Shown here: piece after piece, positions 42,486 to 51,039 of the stretch
Numbering within the stretch: position 1 is the first letter of the stretch
How the letters are laid out: every line of letters begins with the position of its first letter
From: Chloroflexota bacterium
GTDB lineage: Bacteria > Chloroflexota > Ktedonobacteria > Ktedonobacterales > Ktedonobacteraceae
Direction: 5' to 3'
Length of the DNA stretch: 56,888 bases
NCBI GenBank assembly: GCA_902812455.1
Contig: CADDZH010000022.1
Location: 1-56,888, forward strand
Position numbers and translations under genes: made by a program
Notes under the pieces: model-generated
Databases searched by the model: none
What the model was told of the DNA's origin: nothing
Seen by the model: only the letters and a program-made list of their open reading frames with translations

Positions 42486-44807
42486 TTATCTTACAAAAGG
42501 GAGCCACCAGTTCCACTTGCCCAGCAATTGCATTGTGGCAGGCACCAGCAGCGAGCGAATGATTGACGCATCAACCAGGATCGCCACCGCCAATCCCAAA
42601 CCTATTTCTTTGGTGATGAGCAGGTTTGTGAAGATGAAGGCGCCGGCAACGATCACGAAGATTAAAGCCGCACTGGTAATCACACCGCCCGTTTGCTCTA
42701 AGCCGTGAGCCACTGCCCAACTGTTGTCATGTGTCTTCAACCACTCCTCGCGAATACGACTCAGCAGGAACACCTCATAGTCCATCGAGAGGCCAAAGAG
42801 CACACAGAACAGCAAAATAGGTATCAGGCTATCGATAAAGCCGTTGCTGGTAAAATCAAGCAGGTTTTTGAAATTCCCCCACTGGAAGACAAAGACCAGC
42901 ACCCCATATGACGCGCTCACCGATATCACATTCATGAGGATGGCTTTGAGCGGCAGCAGCACCGAGCGGAACATGATCAAAAGCAGGATATATGTTGTCA
43001 CCAGGATGAAGATGATCGTCTTCGGGAAATTCTTATAGAGGAAGCGATCAAAATCCAGGTAGATTGCCTGCAAGCCACCCGTCTTGACGATCAATCCTTG
43101 TCCCGCTGCTTTCTCGCCCGCGCGCAGTGTATTAATCAGCGCTTTTCCCGCGTTGCTATCGATGGTAGTATCCGTCTTCGCAGTGATAAACGTCGTATCG
43201 CCGGCCGTTGTCGATGTCACAAACTGTGCCAATTGTGGATAGTTCTTATACGCGCCCGTACTGTACAACGCTATCAATTGCTGCTGGCTGAGTGCAGGTC
43301 CAGCCGGCGTTACCGGCAACTGCATTAAACTACTTACTTGAGTGATATGATTCTGCCTGCCAACCCATTGTGTCAGGTGTGCCAGACGCTGCAGATTAGC
43401 GGGAGCTAGCATACTGGAGCCATCCGGCGACTGGACGAGGATGTACACAGGATTCTCATTCAATGAAGGGAACTGCGCGTTCAGGATATCCAGTCCCTGC
43501 CGCACCGTCGAACTTTCTGGTAAGGCCGTTTCACTCGAAGTGCCTATATTGAGCGAGAAGACAGGCCAGCCAAGGCCAAGCAAAATGACGACGACAATCA
43601 AGATAACCAGAATGGGCCGGCGCATAACGGCAAAGGCTAACCTGTGCCAGAATCCACGTGGCTGCTTCCCCTCATCTCGCGCTTTCTGGTCAACCGTATA
43701 GACGGTGAAACGGCTCAGAAAGGGCACTCGTAGCGCGTTTATTCGTGTGCCAATAATGCTCAAAAGAGCAGGTAGTAAGGTGAGCGCTCCCAGCACTGCG
43801 GAAACGACCACCAGTGCCCCGCCTATGCCCAATGATGACATGGATTGGAGACTTATGAGTAGCAGCCCGAAGAAGCCAATGATCACTGTCATACCACTGA
43901 AGAGAATGGCTTCACCCGCCGTCGCTACCGTCCATGCTACAGCCTCGCTCACACTGCGTCCGGCGGCCAGTTCCTCTCGGAAACGACGGGTCATGAACAG
44001 GCTGTAGTCAATAGAGATACCCAGGCCAATGATAGAAGCCAGGCTGAGTACCGAGGCATTCATCAAGCTCTGCGTTGCCACGCCGTAGATCAACGCCAGG
44101 GCGATTGGCACGGCTACCAGCGCCAGGATCAGCGGCATGAACGCGGCCAGCACCGTACCGAAAACTATCACTAGAACAGCCAGCGCGATCGGCAAGGCAA
44201 ACGCATCGGCATGTTCGCTATCGCTCTGCGCGATTTGCGTCAGCGCAGCTTCGGAAGCAACCTCTCCCGTCAGGTAGACGCGGGCCGGGCCTTGCTGCGG
44301 CAACAGGTTACTGAAAGCAGTCAATTGATTTTCTACGTCCTCTACCTTGTTGTTAAAGTTCACAACGACATAGGTTGTCCGCCCATCCTGGCCAACACCA
44401 CCTGGTACAACACTGGTTACAGTGTGAAATGTCTTCGCCCGCGTTATAAAATCCTGCACCTCACGCTGGTAGGAAGGATCGCTTACCGGTGTATTACTTG
44501 ATTGAAAAACAACCAGGGCCTGCGTTGGTGGAACGTGCAGTTTGTTTGTGACCGCGTTGTATACATCGTACGCCTCACTCCCGCTGAAATTATATCCACC
44601 ATTCTTCAGTACCGATGGGAGCCTTGCTGCAAATGGAAGGCTGGCAAGAAGGCCAATTATCCATATGGCAATGATGAACCAGCGGAAGCGATAGACCTGG
44701 CGACCATAGACCAGTCCAATCTGGTATAACTTGTGTTGCCTGAGAACATTTTCAGAAACACTTTCTGTCTCTTTTTCCTGCATTACCGGTTGTTCTTGCA
44801 TTCGCAT
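42486..44807 (-). CDS. MMPL-family RND transporter
   Basis: 773 residues with about 12 membrane helices and two extracytoplasmic domains. Both halves carry the proton-relay signature: GLGISIDYSLFMTRRFREEL and FGLSMDYEVFLLSRIREEW. This is the layout of MmpL/HpnN proteins, which export lipids or lipid-like compounds with proton energy. It lies 90 bases upstream of the carbamoyltransferase gene on the same strand, so its cargo may be the product of that pair. The first 20 residues are charged and cytoplasmic. Confidence 0.92.
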   Translation of the reverse strand: MRMQEQPVMQEKETESVSENVLRQHKLYQIGLVYGRQVYRFRWFIIAIWIIGLLASLPFAARLPSVLKNGGYNFSGSEAYDVYNAVTNKLHVPPTQALVVFQSSNTPVSDPSYQREVQDFITRAKTFHTVTSVVPGGVGQDGRTTYVVVNFNNKVEDVENQLTAFSNLLPQQGPARVYLTGEVASEAALTQIAQSDSEHADAFALPIALAVLVIVFGTVLAAFMPLILALVAVPIALALIYGVATQSLMNASVLSLASIIGLGISIDYSLFMTRRFREELAAGRSVSEAVAWTVATAGEAILFSGMTVIIGFFGLLLISLQSMSSLGIGGALVVVSAVLGALTLLPALLSIIGTRINALRVPFLSRFTVYTVDQKARDEGKQPRGFWHRLAFAVMRRPILVILIVVVILLGLGWPVFSLNIGTSSETALPESSTVRQGLDILNAQFPSLNENPVYILVQSPDGSSMLAPANLQRLAHLTQWVGRQNHITQVSSLMQLPVTPAGPALSQQQLIALYSTGAYKNYPQLAQFVTSTTAGDTTFITAKTDTTIDSNAGKALINTLRAGEKAAGQGLIVKTGGLQAIYLDFDRFLYKNFPKTIIFILVTTYILLLIMFRSVLLPLKAILMNVISVSASYGVLVFVFQWGNFKNLLDFTSNGFIDSLIPILLFCVLFGLSMDYEVFLLSRIREEWLKTHDNSWAVAHGLEQTGGVITSAALIFVIVAGAFIFTNLLITKEIGLGLAVAILVDASIIRSLLVPATMQLLGKWNWWLPFVR

Positions 44808-44864
44808 GCCAGCTACTCCCTATGTATGAATGAACACCTTTTCCCTTCGATTACCATTCTCTTA

Positions 44865-44873
44865 TGGTACAAT
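44865..44873 (+). promoter_or_regulatory. extended -10 promoter of the dipeptidase gene
   Basis: TGGTACAAT, the same extended -10 element as at 17502; 45 bases before the ATG at 44919. No clear -35. Confidence 0.5.
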
Positions 44874-44918
44874 AACACAGGCATTAAAGACCAGCTATCT
44901 CCACTAGAAAGGATCATC

Positions 44919-45992
44919 ATGACTTTTCCACACACCATTCCGGTTTTCGACGGTCACAATGATGTCCTGCTAAGCCTCTACCTTCCTGAACGGGGGCAGG
45001 GGCGCTCTTTTTTCGAGCAAAGTGATAAAGGACACATCGACCTGCCACGCGCTCAACAGGGTGGCTTCGGCGGCGGCTTCTTCGCCATCTTTGTGCCACC
45101 ACCTCCCTCAGAAAAGTTCTCCTGGCAGGCTAACTTGATCATTACAGATACTGGATATGAAATACGCATGGCTCCCCCCATCGATCCTATCTACGCGCAG
45201 AAAGTGGCCATCTCAGTCATGGCCCTGCTCTTCCGACTGGAGGAAGCATCGCAGAGGCAGCTCAAAGTCGTGGGCACGAGTGGAGAAATCGAAGACTGCT
45301 TGCGCAAGGGCGTGCTTGCCGCAATCTTGCATTTTGAGGGAGCCGAAGCTATCGATCCAGAATTGGATGCTCTCGAAGTATTCTATCGCGCAGGGCTGCG
45401 CTCGCTTGGTATCGTATGGAGCCGCCCCAATGCTTTTGGACACGGCGTACCCTTCAAATTTCCCCATTCCCCTGATACTGGGCCGGGGCTTACCGATGCA
45501 GGGAAAAGACTGGTCAAAGCCTGCAACCAGTTGGGCATCATGCTTGATCTCTCACATCTGAACGAGCAAGGTTTCTGGGACGTGGCAACCTTGTCCGACA
45601 AACCGCTGGTCGCCACACACTCGAACGTCCATGCTCTCTGCTCCACGACGCGCAATCTGACGGATAAACAACTGGACGCCATTAAAGAAAGCGGCGGGAT
45701 GGTTGGATTGAACTTCTCAGTTGGCGACCTCCGCGAGGACAGCAAACAGGATGTAAATACACCCATTGAGGTCATGATCCGCCACATCGATTATATGGTC
45801 GAACGTATGGGCATCGACCATGTTGGCTTTGGTTCAGATTTCGATGGCACAACCATCTCCCAAGAAATTGGGGATGTAACAGGCCTGCCAAAATTGATCA
45901 ACGCCCTGCGAGAGCACGGCTATGATGATGCTGCCCTGCGCAAGCTGGCGCACAAAAACTGGATTCGCGTACTATCCAAAACATGGAAATGA
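44919..45992 (+). CDS. membrane dipeptidase-like metallohydrolase (M19)
   Basis: 357 residues from ATG 44919 with AGAAAGGATC upstream; the frame is open further upstream across the promoter and so that part is not used. Zinc ligands of the M19 family are seen: FDGHNDVL (His-x-Asp), LHFEGAEAI (bridging Glu), DLSHLNEQGF and ATHSNVHAL (His), and HVGFGSDFDG (Asp). There is no signal peptide, so it acts in the cytoplasm. Family members hydrolyse dipeptides, often with D-residues, and some act on beta-lactams or opine-type compounds. Substrate not known. Confidence 0.9.
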   Translation: MTFPHTIPVFDGHNDVLLSLYLPERGQGRSFFEQSDKGHIDLPRAQQGGFGGGFFAIFVPPPPSEKFSWQANLIITDTGYEIRMAPPIDPIYAQKVAISVMALLFRLEEASQRQLKVVGTSGEIEDCLRKGVLAAILHFEGAEAIDPELDALEVFYRAGLRSLGIVWSRPNAFGHGVPFKFPHSPDTGPGLTDAGKRLVKACNQLGIMLDLSHLNEQGFWDVATLSDKPLVATHSNVHALCSTTRNLTDKQLDAIKESGGMVGLNFSVGDLREDSKQDVNTPIEVMIRHIDYMVERMGIDHVGFGSDFDGTTISQEIGDVTGLPKLINALREHGYDDAALRKLAHKNWIRVLSKTWK

Positions 45993-46099
45993 GCAGGGCG
46001 GCGCAAGCGCCCCCACCGCGCCTCCATCCCCGCTCCCGCCCCTACAGGAACGATCCACTTCTCAGGCGGACCACGTGAAAACCTATCCTTGTAAAGCTC

Positions 46100-46996
46100 T
46101 CAATCTCCCGTAGAGCGATCGATCTGGCCGCGCTCGCGAGCAATATGCTCGCTGATCCGGAAAATGCCTCCGCATACAACAATGGTTAGGACCGTCGTCA
46201 GCACCAGCAGTCCGGCGATGAGCGGCGTGCTGGAAACCGGAAACAGCTTGCCAATGGCATCGCCCAGGACTGCCCGGCGGATCAGCTCCAGCCAGTAGGT
46301 CAAAGGCATCACCAGCGCAACTTTCTCCAGCCAGCCCGGCAGAATGGATATGGGGAAGATCGTGCCTGCCAGCAGGTAGAGCGCTCCGGCGGTGGCATCG
46401 GGCATTGTCCAGGCCGTGCGCTTCATCATCAATGAAAGCCCCGCCAGGGCAATGCCTATGGCGACTATGGAGAAAAAGCCCACGATCAAAGCAAACAAGA
46501 GCAGCGGGTAATTCACGTGCAGCGGGTTGACCGGCACGCCCAGGATCAGGATGCCAAAGCTGACCGTGATCACAAAGGAAATCGATGCTGCAAAGAGACG
46601 TGGCACGCTGCGGCCAATGAGAAACACCACAAAGGACTGCGGAGCGATGTAGACATATTTCAGCATCGCATATTGTTCGCGGTCATCCAGCACAGCGCGC
46701 GGCAAGCCACTGATAATCTGCTCAACAAAGCTCCATGCAGCGCTGCCAACGATCAGGAAACCGAAAAAGCTGCCGTGCGTATGGAACCCACTGATGACCC
46801 AGTACATGAAAACCAGCACCAGCGCGGCTGTCAAGGGCTTGACCACCAGGTAGAGCAGGAACAGCCAGGGATTCGTCCAGTTCCCCTGCGACTGCCACTC
46901 TAACCAGCTAGCACTACGAACCACCTGCCGTATTCGCGACTGTGTAATAAGCTGCCACCAGGGTAGCGTGCTTTGTGTGCCGATAACATTTTGCAT
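46100..46996 (-). CDS. ABC-2 type permease, second membrane subunit
   Basis: About 298 residues. ATG 46996 is chosen because GGGGAG lies before it; an ATG at 47020 would overlap the preceding gene by ten bases. Six hydrophobic segments and the ABC-2 stretch LLAGTIFPISILPGWLEKVALVMPLTYWLELIRRA identify an ABC-2 exporter subunit. It is paired with the similar protein upstream, so the transporter is a heterodimer of two permeases with one ATPase, as in drug, polyketide or polysaccharide exporters. Confidence 0.87.
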   Translation of the reverse strand: MQNVIGTQSTLPWWQLITQSRIRQVVRSASWLEWQSQGNWTNPWLFLLYLVVKPLTAALVLVFMYWVISGFHTHGSFFGFLIVGSAAWSFVEQIISGLPRAVLDDREQYAMLKYVYIAPQSFVVFLIGRSVPRLFAASISFVITVSFGILILGVPVNPLHVNYPLLLFALIVGFFSIVAIGIALAGLSLMMKRTAWTMPDATAGALYLLAGTIFPISILPGWLEKVALVMPLTYWLELIRRAVLGDAIGKLFPVSSTPLIAGLLVLTTVLTIVVCGGIFRISEHIARERGQIDRSTGD

Positions 46997-47010
46997 CTCT
47001 TCAACTCCCC

Positions 47011-47868
47011 TCACTGCCATTTCAGGGACAATTTCCCCTCGATCTTAGCCCGCCGTTCGATGGCGCTGAATGACCATGCCGCCCCTATAAGAAAGATGAC
47101 CACGAGCGCAGCCAGGATCAACATCTCCCAACCCAGGGGAAGGAAAACCAACCAGCCGCCGGGAAACAACAACTGGCGCATCGCATCCAGACCCAGTGTC
47201 AGGGGAATCAGCGACGCTATACCGCCTGCAATACCGCCAAGGCTACGTATGGGAAAGTAGAAGCCGGTGATCAGCGCGACAGGCTCCTGGAGCATCTCCT
47301 GCATAGCCCAGATCTCGCGATTGTAGAACAGGTAGAGGCTGGCCAGCATACAGCCAAGGCCATAGAGCGCCACCAGCGTCAGCACGAAGACCAGAACAAG
47401 CCCCGGCAGGGAGACGATATGATAGGTCACGCCAAAAATCAGTGAACCTGCTACGGTTATTACCGCAGCGCGAAAGAGCGTGGACACAATCCCTCCGAAG
47501 GACATCCCTGCCAGAATCCAGAGCATCGACGGCGGAGCCATCAGGTACAATTCGAGATTGCCTGATTGGCGCTCCCAGTGAAGCTGCGCCGCCATTGACC
47601 AGAGCACATTGAGCCAGAAGGCGGTCATGGCTCCTCCCAGGATTACAAAGCCAATGTACTGCGGCGGCGCCTTCAACGTCTGGTACACCAGTGCAAAAGC
47701 GATCACGCGCAGCAAAGGCAGCGCCATCTCATAGAAGAGCCAGTCAGGCTCGCGAATGGTGCTGACAAAACGAGGATAGGCCCGCCCGATCATCGTTTTG
47801 AGGCCAAGCCGCAGCTTCTGCTGCCATGTCATGCCAGCAACGCCGGCAGAAAGAACAGGCGTCGCCAT
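47011..47868 (-). CDS. ABC-2 type permease, first membrane subunit
   Basis: 285 residues with six membrane helices. The stretch EPVALITGFYFPIRSLGGIAGGIASLIPLTLGLDAMRQLLF is the ABC-2 C-terminal signature region. The start codon shares one base with the stop of the ATPase gene (TAATG). The N-terminal 40 residues are basic and amphipathic. Confidence 0.87.
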   Translation of the reverse strand: MATPVLSAGVAGMTWQQKLRLGLKTMIGRAYPRFVSTIREPDWLFYEMALPLLRVIAFALVYQTLKAPPQYIGFVILGGAMTAFWLNVLWSMAAQLHWERQSGNLELYLMAPPSMLWILAGMSFGGIVSTLFRAAVITVAGSLIFGVTYHIVSLPGLVLVFVLTLVALYGLGCMLASLYLFYNREIWAMQEMLQEPVALITGFYFPIRSLGGIAGGIASLIPLTLGLDAMRQLLFPGGWLVFLPLGWEMLILAALVVIFLIGAAWSFSAIERRAKIEGKLSLKWQ

Positions 47869-48896
47869 TATCGCTGCACCTCGCCTTCGCCTTCATCCTC
47901 AGCAGGTTCGCCCACCAGCCGCACAAAAGCTTCTTCAAGTGTGGGTTCAATGCGCCGCAATGTGAGAATACGCCCGCCAAGCTCGCTCAGTGCTGCCATA
48001 GCGGGGGCTATCAACTCCTCGCAGCTTAGGGATAGGCGCAGTTCGACCCGCCCCTGGCGCTTCTCTACCTCGGCCTCCACCACTCCATCCGTGGAGCGCA
48101 GGCGCTCGACAAAAGCTGGCATCCACTCAGCCAGTTCGAGCTGAAAACGCGCGTGCTCTTGCAGGTCCCGCTTAAGGTCATTCGTCGTCCCTTGCGCTAC
48201 GATCTGCCCATGATTGATCACTGCGACATGGTCGCAGAGTTCATCTGCTTCAAACATATAATGTGTGGTCAGCAGGACAGTGCGCTCTGGATTTTGCCGC
48301 ATCCAGTTGCGCACATAGTTGCGTACCACTCGCGAAGCCTCCACATCCAGCCCCACCGTGGGTTCGTCCAGGAAAAGGATCTGCGGGTCCGAGATGAGCG
48401 CCCGGCATAGATTGATACGCTGGCGCATCCCTGTCGAAAGCGTATAGATTTTCTGGTTGGCCTGATCTGCCAGCTCAACAGCATCTAACAGCTCGTCAAT
48501 ACGCTTGTGCGCCACGCGCGATGGCACCCCGTAGAATTGCGCAAACATCCAGAGCTGCTCGCGCACCGTCAGAATGCCATAGCCCGATTGCTCTCCGCCG
48601 CTCACCATCGCAATGCGCTGGCGTACCGGCAGGACATAGCGCGTTACATCCAGGCCGTTCACAAATGCCTGCCCGCTCGTTGGCGCCAGCAATGTGGTCA
48701 AAATCTTGATCAACGTCGTCTTGCCCGCGCCATTACGCCCCAGCAAGCCAAAAATCTCTCCCCGGCTGATCGTTAAGCTGACGCCATCCAGCGCGTTGAT
48801 GGTTTTCACGACCTTGCCCCGATTGCGTACTTTATAGACGCGGCGCAGGTCTATCGTCTGGATAGCAGGAATATCACTTTGCAGCATTATTGGCAT
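47868..48896 (-). CDS. ABC transporter ATPase, DrrA/CcmA type
   Basis: 342 residues. Walker A is GRNGAGKTT, the signature is STGMRQRINLCRALI, Walker B LFLDEPTVGLD and the switch His TTHYMFEADEL. A C-terminal domain of about 90 residues with two beta-alpha units (DUF4162 type) ends in LRRIEPTLEEAFVRLV, typical of daunorubicin-resistance ATPases. It is the first gene of a three-gene exporter operon. No regulator is adjacent. The cargo is unknown; the operon might confer resistance to, or export, a lipophilic compound. Confidence 0.92.
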   Translation of the reverse strand: MPIMLQSDIPAIQTIDLRRVYKVRNRGKVVKTINALDGVSLTISRGEIFGLLGRNGAGKTTLIKILTTLLAPTSGQAFVNGLDVTRYVLPVRQRIAMVSGGEQSGYGILTVREQLWMFAQFYGVPSRVAHKRIDELLDAVELADQANQKIYTLSTGMRQRINLCRALISDPQILFLDEPTVGLDVEASRVVRNYVRNWMRQNPERTVLLTTHYMFEADELCDHVAVINHGQIVAQGTTNDLKRDLQEHARFQLELAEWMPAFVERLRSTDGVVEAEVEKRQGRVELRLSLSCEELIAPAMAALSELGGRILTLRRIEPTLEEAFVRLVGEPAEDEGEGEVQR

Positions 48897-49337
48897 AGAA
48901 GTATTTGCAGCCTCTTTCGTCTAACTTCTGATTGGCTATCATTGTATTCCAACCAGCACAACTGGTACACCGTACATTGGGCCAGTTGAGCACTGTACTT
49001 GAGAGCAGATGCACGTATACGAAGAGTATAGCATGGAAATGGAGAAAAAGTCAATGTCTCCTTCCATTAGAGCATGAAATTGTGATTAAATATTATTTAA
49101 TTTTTAATTTAATTAAAAGAGCGGGATAGAGTGATGAATCGTATATTAGGAAGCAGAGCAGGGACAAGCCCTGCCCCTACTATGGTGACGGCTGCGCGTG
49201 CCGAGCCGTATATGGTAGGGGCGGCCCTTGCGATCGCCCTGGCAGCCATTCTATTCCTGATGTTATTCGCCAGCAAGGTTCTTTATAGTCGCCCGTCTCT
49301 CTCCATCTTCTCCGCTTGGGTGGACCTAAGTGACCCC
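48897..49337. other. intergenic region with AT-rich tract and GC-rich repeats
   Basis: Contains the promoter side of the ABC operon, an AT-rich tract at 49075-49125 (ATTATTTAATTTTTAATTT) and, at 49155-49250, an inverted pair of short GC-rich repeats with the cores GGGACAAGCCCTGCCCCTAC and GTAGGGGCGGCCCTTGCG. An open frame on the plus strand here is made of repeat sequence and is not considered a gene. Confidence 0.55.
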
Positions 49338-49877
49338 TTACAGGTATCCTTGCTTCAACAACCGCTCCCCGGTCTGCATGAAGCCTTCTGCTGACGGAAT
49401 GGCAACATCTAGCGCGTCAGCTATGCGATCGATGATGTTAAAGAAGGCACAAACAACGAGGGCATCTTCGATGGCCTGTTCACTTACCCCCGCTGCACGT
49501 ACTGGCTTCACGTCCTCAGGACCTACCTCCTCTGGGGCCAGCGTGACTTTCTCCAGCAAGGCTAACGTTGCCCGCAACTTCTCGTCAATCGGGGCAGCAC
49601 GCCAGTTATCCAGGACTGCCGTGACCATCTCATCGTTGAGTGCCTTCGACGCAACTGCGCCGTGAGCGCCTGTTCAATAGGTACAGCTATTCGTGCGTGA
49701 GACGAAAGCAGCGAACAACTCCCGCTCACCCACGCTCCAGTCTGATGGGCCGCGCAGGACGGCCTCCAAACAGGCCGAGAACGGCTGGCCGAACAATTCG
49801 GGTCGATAGGACAGGACGCGCCGGATATCGGAGACCGGCTCATCTCGCCTCACCTGCTCAATCTTCTTGAGTCGCAC
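49338..49877 (-). CDS. AhpD/CMD-family peroxidase-related selenoprotein (in-frame UGA = Sec)
   Basis: The frame from ATG 49877 to the stop at 49338 is open except for one UGA at 49674-49676. Read through, it gives a single 179-residue protein of the CMD/AhpD peroxidase-related family: YRPELFGQPF, VLRGPSDWSVGERELFAAF, N-S-C65-T-Y-U68-T-G-A-H72, then EKLRATLALLEKVTLAPEEV and VVCAFFNIIDRIADALD. AhpD enzymes use CxxCxxxH, so UGA sits exactly at the second Cys. A hairpin fitting the bacterial SECIS model lies at 49642-49667. Sec would make a stronger redox centre. The start overlaps the preceding CMD gene by 20 bases. SelA/B/C/D are not in this window. Alternatives are a point nonsense mutation or a sequencing error; the intact downstream frame and hairpin argue against both. 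Confidence 0.8.
49642..49667 (-). promoter_or_regulatory. candidate bacterial SECIS element
   Basis: On the minus strand, 17 nt after the UGA there is an apical loop AGUU on a 6-bp upper stem (CGGCGC with GCGUCG, one G-U pair), then a 2x2 mismatch and three further pairs. The published bSECIS model needs an apical loop of 3-14 nt with G in the first two positions and 16-37 nt from UGA to loop; both hold here. Confidence 0.65.
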
Positions 49878-50214
49878 CTGTCTCTCCTTTCAGGGCCGCC
49901 AGCCCGCGCTCCAGTTGTACCATGCCAGCTCCGAGCGCTGCGCTCAATGTGATTTCGAAGATCGCATCCTCGCTATAGCCTGCCCTGCGCAGGGCCTCGA
50001 TATCTTCTCCAGTAGTCCTGTAGGCATAAAGAGCTACCTTTTTGACATACGCAGCCAGTTCCGGAGGAATCCGCTCGCCTTGCGGGGAGGAGTGAGAACT
50101 TAACTGAGCCGATTGCTCTTCAATCGCACGCCGTAATGTGGGATCGGTGGCTCCAGAGCTGTTCAGGATCGCATCGATCAGGTGCTGTATATATGGCGCA
50201 TATCGTGTATCCAT
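49858..50214 (-). CDS. carboxymuconolactone decarboxylase-like protein without CxxC
   Basis: 118 residues. The C-terminal half has the helical CMD pattern: ALYAYRTTGEDIEALRRAGYSEDAIFEITLSAALGAG. There is no Cys in the protein, so it cannot act as an AhpD-type reductase by itself. It overlaps the start of the selenoprotein gene by 20 bases and should be co-translated with it, which suggests a hetero-oligomer or an auxiliary function. The ATG has AAGGATGG upstream. Several family members are linked to peroxide or quinone stress. Confidence 0.82.
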   Translation of the reverse strand: MDTRYAPYIQHLIDAILNSSGATDPTLRRAIEEQSAQLSSHSSPQGERIPPELAAYVKKVALYAYRTTGEDIEALRRAGYSEDAIFEITLSAALGAGMVQLERGLAALKGETGATQED

Positions 50215-50331
50215 ACGACCATCCTTCTCTAGTGTGCAGAAAACTTGAAGAAATATGTCTCATCACATCAATAATACCGCCTGCACGCTCCATTTTCAAG
50301 CTCCGTAGGAGCGCTTGCGCCGCCCAACGTG

Positions 50332-50790
50332 TTATAACCTGAACGGCCGCAGTACCCATTTCAGGAAGGGTAAGGTCTGCTCCAGTGCTGACAGGTGATC
50401 GTAATCGCCGCGCTGCCTCTTGATCAAACCATCCTGCAGCGTGAAGATGCTGACTCCGTCAACCTGGAATGGACGCGAAAGCCAGGATTGTCCGAGTATA
50501 CGTGGGCTACGTCCCCGAACCGTCCAGGTAACGGCTGCCTGGTCTCCCATAAATAACTGGTTCGTGGAAGTATAGTTGATGGCCGGCATGGTGCGAAAGC
50601 GGGTAGTAAACCACTGTTCAATTTCGGCTCGTCCATGTCGCGGGTGTTTCATACCGGAATCAAACAATTCGGCATCCTCTGTATAGAGCGCTACAATAGC
50701 TGGCACATCATGATCGTTGAAAGCCTCGATCCAACGCTTGACTACAGCGCGCACCTCGTCTACTTGCATAGCCTGTTCCTTTGCTTCCAT
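50332..50790 (-). CDS. SnoaL-like NTF2-fold protein
   Basis: 152 residues of the SnoaL/nuclear transport factor 2 cone fold: RAVVKRWIEAFNDHDVPAIVALYTEDAELFD, then HGRAEIEQWFTTRF and VDGVSIFTLQDGLIKRQRGDYD. Such proteins are polyketide cyclases, steroid isomerases or simple ligand-binding proteins. The Asp/His needed in cyclases cannot be assigned without a structure. It is 117 bases upstream of the CMD gene on the same strand. Confidence 0.85.
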   Translation of the reverse strand: MEAKEQAMQVDEVRAVVKRWIEAFNDHDVPAIVALYTEDAELFDSGMKHPRHGRAEIEQWFTTRFRTMPAINYTSTNQLFMGDQAAVTWTVRGRSPRILGQSWLSRPFQVDGVSIFTLQDGLIKRQRGDYDHLSALEQTLPFLKWVLRPFRL

Positions 50791-50846
50791 ATGCTTCTGT
50801 TATAGTATATACTCATGTTGAGGCGCAATGATGATTTTAACAATCA

Positions 50847-50946
50847 AGATCGGCAAGACCGGTGTGGGGGCATGTCATGTTGAGCGAAGCGAAACATCTG
50901 AGCCGATCGACAGAGATCCTTCGCTTCGCTCAGGATGACATGTCCG
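50847..50946. repeat. dispersed TGTCAT...ATGACA repeat, copy 4, long form
   Basis: Begins AGATCGGCAAGACCGGTGTG (as in copy 2), then CATGTCATGTTGAGCGAAGC, GATCGACAGAGATCC and TTCGCTTCGCTCAGGATGACATG. The outer arms pair almost perfectly. It links the leader of copy 2 with the central part of copy 1. Confidence 0.85.
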
Positions 50947-51039
50947 GACTTTTCTGGTGATCGCGGAATTGTCACGCTCATTTGAGCCATGCCTAAACAT
51001 CATAAATTGCGCCCCCTACATTGACACAGGAGACATTAC

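Noticed and set aside
45993..46099. GC-rich stretch between the dipeptidase and ABC permease genes as a gene or RNA
   Set aside because: Only short hairpin-forming GC-rich sequence (GGGCG...CGCCC); best explained as a terminator or repeat between convergent genes.
49131..49394. 87-residue plus-strand frame before the selenoprotein
   Set aside because: Largely made of GC-rich intergenic repeat and overlaps the 3' end of the selenoprotein gene.
49674..49676. Simple nonsense mutation making a pseudogene
   Set aside because: Less likely than Sec: the stop is UGA, it is exactly at the catalytic Cys, the rest of the frame is intact and a SECIS-like hairpin follows. Kept as the main alternative.
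49562..49843. 93-residue frame overlapping the UGA region of the CMD gene
   Set aside because: It is in another frame, Ser/Arg-rich, and would break the family alignment that the UGA-containing frame restores.
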